From assembly GCA_017651315.1 (NCBI GenBank), contig JAGCDE010000034.1:1-64000 (forward strand): DNA of 64,000 nt, read 5' to 3'. Positions 42,586 through 50,833 of this stretch are shown piece after piece. The notes beneath the pieces were generated by a model. It saw only the letters and a list, made by a program, of their open reading frames with translations, had not been told where the DNA came from and made no database searches. Each line of letters opens with the position of its first letter. Within the stretch, counting starts at the first letter, position 1. The translations under genes and the position numbers were made by a program. The stretch comes from Bacteroidaceae bacterium. Its GTDB lineage: Bacteria > Bacteroidota > Bacteroidia > Bacteroidales > Bacteroidaceae.

Positions 42586-43329
42586 ATGAAAATCGCTTTA
42601 GTACAGAACGCACCCGAGAAAGGAGACTGGCTGCAGAACCTTACCGATGCAGACAGCCTGATAGGCGGCGGATGCGGCGCGGATATATATGTCCTGCCGG
42701 AGATGTTCGCCACAGGACAGTACATTGACCCGTCAGAGGTAGTACAGACCATGGACGGCCCGATAGTAAGCTGGCTCCGGAGCAAGGCATCGGAACTGGA
42801 CGCGGCAGTATGCGGTACGCTACCCGTAGCGGAAAACGGCAGCGTCTATAACCGTTTATGCTTTGCCATGCCGGACGGCAGTCTGACTCACTATGACAAG
42901 CATCATCTATTTACATATTCAGGTGAGGCAGATCACTTTTCACGTGGAGACAAGAGGGTTGTAATAACATTCCGCGGACTGAGAATCCTGCTGCTTATAT
43001 GCTATGACCTGAGGTTCCCTACATTCAGCCGCAACCGCGATGACTATGACGCAGTGCTCTATCCAGCCAACTGGCCGGACAAACGGATACTTGCCTGGGA
43101 CATTCTGCTGCGCGCACGCGCCTTGGAGAACCAGTGTTTTGCCATAGGTGTGAACCGCAGCGGCAGTGACGAGCTCGGATCCTACCCCGGCCACAGCGCA
43201 ATCATCAGCCCTTACGGTGAAACTCTCATCCAAACTGACGGAGAGCCCCGGATGGCTTGTGCTGAACTTGACCTGGAACAGCTCGCCCGTTTCCGCGCCA
43301 AATTCCCTGTGCTCCAGGATGCAGACTGA
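42586..43329 (+). CDS. Nitrilase-family omega-amidase (YafV-like)
   Basis: 247 residues of the carbon-nitrogen hydrolase fold with the complete Glu-Lys-Cys triad: E39 (VLPEMF), K105 (YDKHHLF), C139 (LICYDLRFP). YDKHHLFTYSGEADHFSRG is typical of the YafV/Nit2 omega-amidase branch, which hydrolyses alpha-ketoglutaramate or alpha-ketosuccinamate. Cytoplasmic. It follows the YolD-like gene by 30 bases and precedes the NUDIX gene by 14. Confidence 0.9.
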   Translation: MKIALVQNAPEKGDWLQNLTDADSLIGGGCGADIYVLPEMFATGQYIDPSEVVQTMDGPIVSWLRSKASELDAAVCGTLPVAENGSVYNRLCFAMPDGSLTHYDKHHLFTYSGEADHFSRGDKRVVITFRGLRILLLICYDLRFPTFSRNRDDYDAVLYPANWPDKRILAWDILLRARALENQCFAIGVNRSGSDELGSYPGHSAIISPYGETLIQTDGEPRMACAELDLEQLARFRAKFPVLQDAD

Positions 43330-43343
43330 AAGCCACACCCGAT

Positions 43344-43850
43344 ATGAACTGCGATGACGACAATGAGATTTTCCCGGTAGTTGATTCCGAGGGGAATGTG
43401 TTGGGCAAGATCCTGCGCGGTGAGGCCCATGACGGGCGCAAGGTGCTGCACCCGGTGATACACTTACATCTGTTCAATTCAAAGGGAGAACTCTATCTGC
43501 AGCGGCGCCCGGACTGGAAACCCATCCAGCCCGGCAAGTGGGACACCGCCTGCGGAGGACACATAAGCTATGGAGAGACTATAGAGCAGGCTTTCAGGCG
43601 TGAGGTAATGGAGGAATTAGGCATCAGCTTACCAAACCCTATACCACTTGGGCATTACATATTCGAGAGTAAGGTGGAACGCGAACTGGTATATGCCTTC
43701 AAGGCGGTCTATGACGGCGCGGTCAATCCCAGTGCCGATGAACTGGACGGAGGCCGTTTCTGGAGCATACAGGAAATAAAGGATGCCCTCGGAAAGAGCA
43801 TCCTTACACCTAACTTTGAATCGGAATTCCGACGTTTCTTCCTTGAATAA
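43344..43850 (+). CDS. NUDIX hydrolase (IDI-like)
   Basis: 168 residues. A perfect Nudix box GX5EX7REVXEELGI is present, with GHISYGE and REVMEELGI. The upstream strand pattern (VIHLHLFNSKGELYLQRRPDWKPIQPGKWDTACGGH) is that of the isopentenyl-diphosphate-isomerase-like/YfcD group. Likely substrate: a small (di)phosphate or damaged nucleotide; it cannot be fixed from sequence. Its TAA stop is the first triplet of a palindromic repeat. Confidence 0.88.
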   Translation: MNCDDDNEIFPVVDSEGNVLGKILRGEAHDGRKVLHPVIHLHLFNSKGELYLQRRPDWKPIQPGKWDTACGGHISYGETIEQAFRREVMEELGISLPNPIPLGHYIFESKVERELVYAFKAVYDGAVNPSADELDGGRFWSIQEIKDALGKSILTPNFESEFRRFFLE

Positions 43851-43880
43851 GAATCTGTTTTGAATCAATACACGATTCTT
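43848..43880. repeat. Palindromic repeat of the TAAGAATCTG family (short)
   Basis: TAAGAATCTGTTTTGA at the left and GATTCTT at the right. It overlaps the NUDIX stop codon and lies between convergent genes. Confidence 0.6.
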
Positions 43881-43908
43881 TTCCGACAGCGACGGACCCG
43901 CCCGGGCG

Positions 43909-44805
43909 TCAGAACCCGTTGAACTGAAGCCAACGGTAGAATGATTCACGCCAGGTCCCGCTGGTATTGCCCACGTCATCCGGGCCGAACGGACCTGTGC
44001 CGTCATCATACAGGTGCATCTCGGCATTGGCTCCGGCACGTTTCCAGTCCAGATAGAGCGACACCAGACCTGCCGCCACGTTATGATGGTCCCCACGGGT
44101 GGCAATGAACAGTTTAGGCGCGTTTTCAGGCACCTCCACGTCAATCAGTGACGGTCCATAGATTGTAGCCATGAAAGCGGGACGGTGTGCGGCATCGGCA
44201 CGCACAGTAGCGCCTATTCCCACTCCGCCGCCGGCCGAAAATCCCAGGTATCCGATCTTGTCCGGGTTGATATGCCATTCCGCCGCATGGGCCCGCACTA
44301 TCTCCATACAGCGCAAGGCATCGTTTATGGCGTTGTCAATGTTCCTGACCCCGCTTTCAGAGGTATCGGGATTGGCGTTTGATTTGGTAATCTTACCGAA
44401 CTCTGTGACCGATGCGCTCAAAGCCATACCTCCACCGCCAGGACCACCGGGGCCACCCATCACGCGGGTACGGTACTTGAGTCCGATGGCCGCGATACCA
44501 CGCTCGTTGAGCCAATGTGCCATATTAAGCACGTCAGAGCCCCAGGAATGGGACATCAGCCCACCGCCGGAGCACAGAATGACCGCAGTGCCGGTAGCCT
44601 TGCCGGCATCTGGCAGGAACACCGTCATGGATGGAGTCACCACTCCGGATATCGTCTGTATCCGGCCGTCCTGTCCGCGGTTCACGCGCTCATTATCCTG
44701 AACGCCCTCACTGCCGGGAGCGACCCCGTCGTAAAGCCTTATCTCCTGCTGCGCAAAGCATGTGGTTGCCACTGCCAGCGCGAATAATGCCAATCTGATC
44801 CTCAT
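43909..44805 (-). CDS. Alpha/beta hydrolase (BD-FAE-like esterase), catalytic His apparently missing
   Basis: 298 residues from the ATG at 44805, which opens a signal peptide (MRIRLALFALAVATTCFA). Oxyanion segment LCSGGGLMSHSWG, nucleophile elbow GFSAGGG, acid near FIATRGDHH. In related esterases the His lies in a GGHGFG motif at the end; here the aligned stretch is GTGPFGPDD, so no His is present. A Gly/Pro-rich loop (VMGGPGGPGGGG) is inserted after the second strand. It starts seven bases after the carboxylesterase gene. Probably a carbohydrate esterase or an inactive relative. Confidence 0.75.
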   Translation of the reverse strand: MRIRLALFALAVATTCFAQQEIRLYDGVAPGSEGVQDNERVNRGQDGRIQTISGVVTPSMTVFLPDAGKATGTAVILCSGGGLMSHSWGSDVLNMAHWLNERGIAAIGLKYRTRVMGGPGGPGGGGMALSASVTEFGKITKSNANPDTSESGVRNIDNAINDALRCMEIVRAHAAEWHINPDKIGYLGFSAGGGVGIGATVRADAAHRPAFMATIYGPSLIDVEVPENAPKLFIATRGDHHNVAAGLVSLYLDWKRAGANAEMHLYDDGTGPFGPDDVGNTSGTWRESFYRWLQFNGF

Positions 44806-44812
44806 ATAGCTT

Positions 44813-46360
44813 TCATTTAAGTGAACCGGTTGCCAGGAAAGCATCCAGTTTCTGGAAACAGTGCCGGTTGATTATCTCCTCCAACTCACGGTCAAAGTTA
44901 TGACCCACCTCTATTTCAGGTCCGAACATATAACACTCACCGTTCCCGCGGCTGTACGGATGCCACTCCGGCAGACCCTCCACGTTCGGATTGCCGGTGT
45001 GCGCGAAGTTGGCCCATGACTGCGCCATGCGGTCAGCCAGGCGCAGGTCTGATTCTGACGGATTGGGGAGGTCACGGCCGGCGTGATGCAGGGTGTTGAA
45101 GCAGAAGTTGAGCTCAGCTCCATGAGCCGAGATATGTGTTGACGGGGATTTCCATGTAAACATGTAATTATATACCGGAGCATTCATCGAAGCCGATGCC
45201 GCATCGGCCGTGATTACCGTCTTGGCACGGAAAAGCCAGTCGATAGAGGGCAGATCCTGCGGAACATAGTCCGGCCATGCCTTGGCAAGCGCGGCGGCGT
45301 ATGCATCGGTCTCATCGCCGAATGTAGAGCGAACGGCATCCTTTGCCTGCTCGAGAGTCATCTCACGATTGTAACTGCCACGCTGCAGCTCGTTGAAAGT
45401 GGTACCTATTATAAGAGGTATATCCTTTGACATCTCAGCAAAATCCGGCTGGAAAGGCTGCTGAAGCAACACCTCACCATCGGGCACGGGGCCGAATCCC
45501 CACATGATGGGAGTGCCGGGTGTACGGGTGCCTACGCTTGCAGACAATGCACGCTGTCCGGCCTGGTAAAGACGGTCGTAGGGCACATCCTTTATGCGGT
45601 CCGGCTCATTGTGAGGTATGCCTAACTGGTCCAGAACCGCCAGGCCAAGCTCCTCGCTCATCTGCTTGTTGTTCACGTTCAGAATGGTGCCGCTCATGAT
45701 TATTGCCTTATGGAACAACCCTTTGGCTCCTGGCATACACATGAGGGTTCCAACCTTGCCGCCACCGCCGGACTCGCCGAATATGGTCACGTTATCGGGG
45801 TCGCCGCCAAACTTACTGATATTGTCACGAACCCACTCAAGAGCCTTCACGGCATCCATCATGCCCACGTTGCCGGAATATTTGTACTTGGGGTCACCGG
45901 TTGCCGAAAGGTCCAGGAACCCTACAATGTTGAGACGATGGTTAATGCTCACCACAACCACATCCTTCTTGGCCAGGCACATGCCCGGGTTCCATGCCGA
46001 TGTACCGGAGTCAAAACCGCCTCCGTGACACCAGAACATAACGGGTTTCCTGCCTTTAAGGTCTGTGGTCCAGACATTGAGCACACAGCAGTCCTCCGCA
46101 CTGCCCGGCTGTATCCGGCCGCTCTGCAGGGACTGCGGCCCCCACTCCGTGCAGTCCATCACGGTATCCCACTTCTCCACCGGAGCCGGCGGCATACACC
46201 GCTCCGCCTTAGCGTACGGGATACCCTTGAACGCCATAGTGCCTTCCTCATCAAAACCGCGTATTTTACCGTTGGTTGTACTCACCACGTAAGTGTCAGC
46301 GGCCTGGCAGGCGGTCAGCATTCCTGCTGCCGCAATAATAAACAACAGAATCTTTCTCAT
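44813..46360 (-). CDS. Type-B carboxylesterase (CE10-like) lipoprotein
   Basis: 515 residues. Signal peptide with a lipobox LTAC. Features of the family: FKGIPYAKAERCMPP, WCHGGGF oxyanion loop, SINHRLNIVGF, nucleophile elbow FGESGGG, and a later Glu (GTTFNELQRGSY) and His (ISAHGAELNFCF). It hydrolyses esters, perhaps acyl groups of plant polysaccharide; the substrate is unknown. It is the first of a two-gene operon with the second esterase. The 80-base gap to ettA holds a terminator-like hairpin. Confidence 0.88.
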   Translation of the reverse strand: MRKILLFIIAAAGMLTACQAADTYVVSTTNGKIRGFDEEGTMAFKGIPYAKAERCMPPAPVEKWDTVMDCTEWGPQSLQSGRIQPGSAEDCCVLNVWTTDLKGRKPVMFWCHGGGFDSGTSAWNPGMCLAKKDVVVVSINHRLNIVGFLDLSATGDPKYKYSGNVGMMDAVKALEWVRDNISKFGGDPDNVTIFGESGGGGKVGTLMCMPGAKGLFHKAIIMSGTILNVNNKQMSEELGLAVLDQLGIPHNEPDRIKDVPYDRLYQAGQRALSASVGTRTPGTPIMWGFGPVPDGEVLLQQPFQPDFAEMSKDIPLIIGTTFNELQRGSYNREMTLEQAKDAVRSTFGDETDAYAAALAKAWPDYVPQDLPSIDWLFRAKTVITADAASASMNAPVYNYMFTWKSPSTHISAHGAELNFCFNTLHHAGRDLPNPSESDLRLADRMAQSWANFAHTGNPNVEGLPEWHPYSRGNGECYMFGPEIEVGHNFDRELEEIINRHCFQKLDAFLATGSLK

Positions 46361-46387
46361 ATTATCGTCAAATAAAAGTTTGAAAAG

Positions 46388-46420
46388 GGACGGGTGAAAA
46401 TCTGAAAAAGAGAACCGTCC
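46388..46420 (-). terminator. Terminator-like hairpin after ettA
   Basis: GGACGG (46388-46393) pairs with CCGTCC (46415-46420); a T-rich stretch follows in the leftward direction. It lies between ettA and the esterase operon. Confidence 0.45.
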
Positions 46421-46440
46421 ACTTATTCATATTTCTCACC

Positions 46441-48135
46441 TTACTGCAGTTTGCGGTAATGAATCCTTTTTGGCTCCTGATACCCCAGCTGCTTAATCTT
46501 GTAGTCCTCGTATTCGGAATACGAACCCTCATAGAAGACCACCTTTGAGTCGCCCTCGAATGAGAGGATGTGGGTGCAGATGCGGTCGAGGAACCAGCGG
46601 TCGTGGCTTACCACTACGGCGCAGCCTGCAAAATCGTCCAGGCCCTCCTCAAGGGCACGCAGGGTATTGACGTCGATATCGTTGGTAGGCTCATCCAGAA
46701 GCAGGACGTTACCCTCCTCCTTGAGTGCCATGGCTAACTGCAGGCGGTTTCGCTCGCCACCTGACAGCACGCCACACTTCTTCTCCTGATCGGCACCGGT
46801 AAAGTTGAACCGGCCCAGATAGGCGCGCGCGTTGATGTCACGCCCGCCCATGCGTATCAGCTCATTGCCGCCGCTTACCACCTGATAGACACTCTTTTCG
46901 GGGTCAATATCCTTGTGCTGCTGGTCAACGTATGCGATCTTTACGGTCTCACCTATCTCAAAAGTGCCCTTATCGACCTTTTCCAAACCCATGATAAGGC
47001 GGAACAGAGTGGTCTTACCTGCACCGTTGGGGCCTATCACACCGACTATGCCGTTTGGCGGCAGCGAGAAGTTGAGGTCATCAAAGAGCAGTTTGTCGCC
47101 GAAAGCCTTGGCAACTCCATGGGCCTCGATGACCTTGTTGCCAAGACGCGGACCGTTGGGGATGAAAATCTCCAGTTTCTCCTCCTTGGCCTTTACGTCC
47201 TCGTTCATCAGCTTGTCGTAAGAGTTGAGACGGGCCTTACCCTTGGCCTGACGGGCTTTGGGCGCCATGCGCACCCACTCCAACTCACGCTCTAAGGTCT
47301 TGCGGCGCTTGGAAGCCTGTTTCTCCTCCAAGGCCAGACGCTGTGACTTCTGCTCCAGCCAGCTGGAGTAGTTGCCCTTCCATGGAATACCCTCGCCGCG
47401 GTCCAGTTCCAGAATCCAGCCGGCCACATTATCAAGGAAGTATCGGTCATGGGTAACGGCAATGACCGTACCTGCGTACTGGTTCAGGTGCTGCTCTAAC
47501 CACTGTATGCTCTCGGCATCCAGATGGTTGGTAGGCTCGTCTAATAGCAGTATATCGGGTTGCTGCAACAAAAGACGGCACAGAGCCACGCGGCGGCGCT
47601 CACCACCGGACAGGACGCCGGTCTTCTGGTCCTCGGGCGGACAGCGCAGGGCATCCATCGCCTGCTCAAGACGGTTGTCTATGTTCCACGCATCGGTTGC
47701 ATCAATCATATCCTGGAGCTCGGCCTGGCGGGCCATCAGGGCATCCATCTTGTCAGGGTCCTCATAATATTCGGGCAGCTCGAACTTATGGTTCACCTCA
47801 TCGTACTCCCTAAGGGTGTCATAAATCTGCTGCACGCCCTCCATTACCACCTCCTTTACGGTCTTGTCGGGGTCAAGCTGCGGCTCCTGAGGCAGATAGC
47901 CCACGCTGTAACCGGGGCTGAACACCACCTGTCCCTGAAAACTCTTTTCTATGCCGGCGATTATCTTGAGCAGGGTTGATTTACCACTGCCGTTAAGGCC
48001 GATGATACCTATCTTGGCTCCGTAAAAGAAGCTCAGATATATATCCTTCAGTACCTGTCTGTTGTTCTGGAAGGCCTTGCTCACGCCCACCATGGAGAAG
48101 ATTATCTTCTTGTCGTCTGCTGTTGTCTGTGCCAT
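46441..48135 (-). CDS. ettA: ABC-F protein EttA, energy-dependent translational throttle
   Basis: 564 residues with two ABC domains in one chain. Domain 1: GLNGSGKST, VLSGGERRRVALCRLL, LLLDEPTNHLD. An arm insertion follows Q-loop 1 (HKFELPEYYEDPDKMDALM), characteristic of EttA, and a P-site tRNA interaction linker lies between the domains (RELEWVRMAPKARQAKGKARL). Domain 2: GPNGAGKTTLF, VLSGGERNRLQLAMAL, LLLDEPTNDID. It binds the ribosomal E site. There are no membrane parts. Single gene. Confidence 0.95.
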   Translation of the reverse strand: MAQTTADDKKIIFSMVGVSKAFQNNRQVLKDIYLSFFYGAKIGIIGLNGSGKSTLLKIIAGIEKSFQGQVVFSPGYSVGYLPQEPQLDPDKTVKEVVMEGVQQIYDTLREYDEVNHKFELPEYYEDPDKMDALMARQAELQDMIDATDAWNIDNRLEQAMDALRCPPEDQKTGVLSGGERRRVALCRLLLQQPDILLLDEPTNHLDAESIQWLEQHLNQYAGTVIAVTHDRYFLDNVAGWILELDRGEGIPWKGNYSSWLEQKSQRLALEEKQASKRRKTLERELEWVRMAPKARQAKGKARLNSYDKLMNEDVKAKEEKLEIFIPNGPRLGNKVIEAHGVAKAFGDKLLFDDLNFSLPPNGIVGVIGPNGAGKTTLFRLIMGLEKVDKGTFEIGETVKIAYVDQQHKDIDPEKSVYQVVSGGNELIRMGGRDINARAYLGRFNFTGADQEKKCGVLSGGERNRLQLAMALKEEGNVLLLDEPTNDIDVNTLRALEEGLDDFAGCAVVVSHDRWFLDRICTHILSFEGDSKVVFYEGSYSEYEDYKIKQLGYQEPKRIHYRKLQ

Positions 48136-48204
48136 AAACCTGAATTATTTTACCGGCAACGAAGATAAAAAAAATGAATCACACCTGCAAACCACCATGC
48201 CTTG

Positions 48205-48374
48205 TAAGAATCTGTTTTGATTTGTTCCGTGAAGATGATTATGGGCTATTTTACCCTCTGGTTTTATCGTTTCCGAGGGAATAATGGAGGTCCATTTTGA
48301 CTGAGGAACGATGAAAGCAGAGGATAAAAGAGACTATAAGAAATTTATGGAAACAAATCAAAACAGATTCTAAG
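48205..48374. mobile_element. 170-bp MITE-like palindromic element
   Basis: Left end TAAGAATCTGTTTTGATTTG (48205-) and right end ...CAAATCAAAACAGATTCTAAG are inverted copies with one inserted base. Inside, further matching arms keep the same centre near 48289, for example CCTCTG (48255-48260) with CAGAGG (48318-48323), so the entire element folds into one long imperfect hairpin. No ORF. It shares its ends with shorter copies at 38839, 43848 and 51841, which suggests a mobile or amplified non-coding repeat. Confidence 0.7.
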
Positions 48375-48414
48375 TTTACCTTGCATCTATGAGTGGAAAT
48401 GAATGAGGAATTGT

Positions 48415-48422
48415 TACCTTTG
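48415..48422 (+). promoter_or_regulatory. -7 promoter box with hairpin-bearing leader
   Basis: TACCTTTG matches TAnnTTTG. The leader of about 80 bases before 48511 contains a hairpin: GCAGTC/GACTGC (about 48441-48458), extended by AAACC/GGTTT pairs. Confidence 0.5.
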
Positions 48423-48510
48423 CAATGCTGTTAAACCCCGGCAGTCCAGCCCGACTGCTCCCCGAGGTTTGGCATGAACATAATACGGAACAAATACAAC
48501 AGGAAACCAC

Positions 48511-49239
48511 ATGAAGAAGTTTTTCATTCTGGCCACTATCGCCACATTGATTTCAGGCTCGGCCAGCTCTCAGGATTTTGACCTCAACATAGGCAATTCC
48601 CTGCGTCATATCCCCTATTTCTATATAGGTGTAAACAACCTGTGTCACGACAGGATTCCCAACCCGGCCGAGAGCCTGCCCCAACGGGGAGGAAAAGGAC
48701 TTGAGTTCGGCTTCACGTTCGTGGAATACGGATATCAGATAAACGATTTCCTGGACCTGAGCACCTCACCCTATATTTCCCGTTCCCGATACTGGCTTGC
48801 CAATGCCAACTATCTGGCACAGTCAAGGGATATAATGAGTAACCGCCGCCTTATCATCACCAATTCCGACTGGGATGGTCAGGAGGTCAAGCAGGGTTAC
48901 CTGCGCTACTGGAGCATCCGCATTCCCGTCAACTTCGAGATTCATTCCGCAAATTCACGGGGCCCCTGGCTGGTATTAGGACCGGAACTGGAATACAGGT
49001 TCGGCGAGGCATCGATAGTCAAGACGGAAGGGAGCAAGAAGAGGAAGAAAGTTACCAACGACCTCAATACGAACCCGCTCTCGCTCAATGCGGTTCTCAA
49101 GTTCGGTATAGATGATTTCGGAATCATTGCAAGGTATTCGTTCAACAGTCTCTTCAATGAAGACAACCCTGTCGATGTGGCACCTTTCATGATAGGTCTT
49201 GCATTTGACTTTTCGGCCGAATTCCATTACAGCCGATGA
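48511..49239 (+). CDS. Outer-membrane beta-barrel-like protein
   Basis: 242 residues with a signal peptide (MKKFFILATIATLISGSASSQ). The body alternates beta strands: GLEFGFTFVEYGYQINDFLDLSTSPYI, YLRYWSIRIPVNFEIHS, WLVLGPELEYRFG, LNAVLKFGIDDFGIIARYSF and a last strand ending in FDFSAEFHYSR. This is the pattern of the PorT/outer-membrane beta-barrel family in Bacteroidetes. Function unknown. The stop overlaps the start of the next gene (ATGA). Confidence 0.7.
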   Translation: MKKFFILATIATLISGSASSQDFDLNIGNSLRHIPYFYIGVNNLCHDRIPNPAESLPQRGGKGLEFGFTFVEYGYQINDFLDLSTSPYISRSRYWLANANYLAQSRDIMSNRRLIITNSDWDGQEVKQGYLRYWSIRIPVNFEIHSANSRGPWLVLGPELEYRFGEASIVKTEGSKKRKKVTNDLNTNPLSLNAVLKFGIDDFGIIARYSFNSLFNEDNPVDVAPFMIGLAFDFSAEFHYSR

Positions 49240-50390
49240 ACCTGATAAAACCTCTACTCAAAGACATAATGATTACCATCAGGGAAGTCCTGACCGAAAA
49301 GGACAAGAAACGGCTCTTCAAGTTCCCGATTGAACTGTATCGTAACTGCGAGTATTATGTCCCGGTGCTCATAGGCGATGAGATGGACACCTTCAATCCC
49401 TCTAAGAACGGTGCATACAGCTATGCCGAGAGCCGGCTCTGGCTGGCTTACCGTGACGGAAGGATTGTGGGACGCATTGGAGCGATACTCAACCACGCCG
49501 CCAATGAGAAGGATAATGTCAGGCAGCTGAGGTTCACCCGCTTTGACTTCATCGATGACTATGAAGTCTCGAAGGCTCTTTTCGACACTGTAGTCAGATG
49601 GGCGGAAGAGTTGGGAATGACCGAGGTTGTCGGTCCGTTAGGATTCTCCAACTTAGACAAGCAGGGTATGCTTGTAGATGGTTTTGACCAGCTCGACATG
49701 TACATCACGCTGTACAACTACCCTTACTACATAACCCACATGAAACGTCTGGGGCTGACCAAGAAATGGGACTGGACCGAGACAAAAGTCATTGTCCCCG
49801 ACAAGGTCCCCGAAAAGATGGACATGATTGCCTCCATATCCGAAAAGCGGTACGGCTATTCCGTCAAGAAGTTCAGGAACATGAAGGAGGTCAGGCCGTA
49901 CATACGCAAGGCGATGGAGATAATCAACACCGCTTTCGCCAGGCTTCACGGTGTGGTGCCGCTCTCGGACAAGCAGATAGAGAACATGGAGCATCTCATC
50001 ATGCTGGTAGGACGTCCGGAATACTCGCTGATGGTACAGAACAACCTGGGTGAACTTGTGGGATTCGGATTCATCGCCCCGTCCATAAGCCGGGGTATCC
50101 GCAGCAGTCACGGGAAGCTGGGCCTTTTCTCCACCCTCAAGGTGCTTAGTGACCTCAATGACCATCGGCACATAGACTTCTACATGATAGGGGTCAGACC
50201 GGAAGACCAGAAAAAGGGTGTTGAGTGCTTGATCCTTCGTGACGGAATCAAGGCAATCCAGTCACACGGAGGCATAGACTGCCAGACAGGACCGATGCTT
50301 GAGGACAATGCCAACGTGCAGAACATCTGGAAACATTTCGAGCATTTCACCCACCGTCGCCGCCGCTGCTGGTCTTATCAGTTACATTGA
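49236..50390 (+). CDS. GNAT-fold acyltransferase (YghO-like), function unknown
   Basis: 384 residues. The N-terminal half has FKFPIELYRNCEYYVPVL, LWLAYRDGRIVGRIGAILNH and EVVGPLGFSNLDKQGMLVDGFD; the C-terminal half has GELVGFGFIAPSI, IDFYMIGVRPEDQKKGVECLI and QTGPMLEDNANVQNIW. These are GNAT-like beta-alpha elements of the double-domain group often annotated as N-acetyltransferase or YghO-like. No TM. The ATG at 49236 overlaps the preceding stop; a second in-frame ATG at 49269 fits homologue N-termini slightly better. Substrate unknown; some relatives occur near lipid synthesis genes. Confidence 0.7.
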   Translation: MNLIKPLLKDIMITIREVLTEKDKKRLFKFPIELYRNCEYYVPVLIGDEMDTFNPSKNGAYSYAESRLWLAYRDGRIVGRIGAILNHAANEKDNVRQLRFTRFDFIDDYEVSKALFDTVVRWAEELGMTEVVGPLGFSNLDKQGMLVDGFDQLDMYITLYNYPYYITHMKRLGLTKKWDWTETKVIVPDKVPEKMDMIASISEKRYGYSVKKFRNMKEVRPYIRKAMEIINTAFARLHGVVPLSDKQIENMEHLIMLVGRPEYSLMVQNNLGELVGFGFIAPSISRGIRSSHGKLGLFSTLKVLSDLNDHRHIDFYMIGVRPEDQKKGVECLILRDGIKAIQSHGGIDCQTGPMLEDNANVQNIWKHFEHFTHRRRRCWSYQLH

Positions 50391-50401
50391 CCTACCCGCC
50401 T

Positions 50402-50833
50402 ATGAAAAGAATACTCATAATAAACGGCCCTAACCTGAACATGCTGGGGATAAGGGAGCCTGGCATCTACGGGACACGTGATTACCCTTCCCTTCTGGAA
50501 TTCATACGTAAAAAAGCCGCTACACTCGGCTTGGAGACCGAATTCTTCCAGTCCAACCACGAGGGAGCCATTGTTGACCGCATACAGCAGGCATACGGCA
50601 AGTCCGACGGCATAATAATCAATCCGGCCGCCTACACCCACACCAGCGTAGCCATTCTCGATGCGCTCAAGGCCGTGGGTCTGCCCACAGTCGAGGTACA
50701 TCTGAGTGACGTTGACAGCCGTGAGGAGTTCAGGCGCATCTCATACGTCTCCCTTTACGCCTTGAAGACCATCAAGGGCAAAGGGTTCGACGGATACGCC
50801 GAGGCTTTGGAGTTCCTTTCCGAACTACCTTGA
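50402..50833 (+). CDS. aroQ: Type II 3-dehydroquinate dehydratase
   Basis: 143 residues, full length for the flavodoxin-like type II DHQase. Motifs: LIINGPNLNMLGIREP, YG (catalytic Tyr), QSNHEGAIVDRI, IINPAAYTHTSVAI (catalytic His), VEVHLSDVDSREEFR. It dehydrates 3-dehydroquinate in the shikimate pathway, in the cytoplasm. The start was taken at the ATG at 50402; the frame extends to a TTG at 50387. Its 3' end overlaps the convergent esterase gene by nine bases. Confidence 0.95.
   Translation: MKRILIINGPNLNMLGIREPGIYGTRDYPSLLEFIRKKAATLGLETEFFQSNHEGAIVDRIQQAYGKSDGIIINPAAYTHTSVAILDALKAVGLPTVEVHLSDVDSREEFRRISYVSLYALKTIKGKGFDGYAEALEFLSELP

Noticed and set aside
43909..44844. Esterase start at 44844
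   Set aside because: The first 13 residues would precede a good signal peptide and overlap the upstream carboxylesterase gene; 44805 was used.
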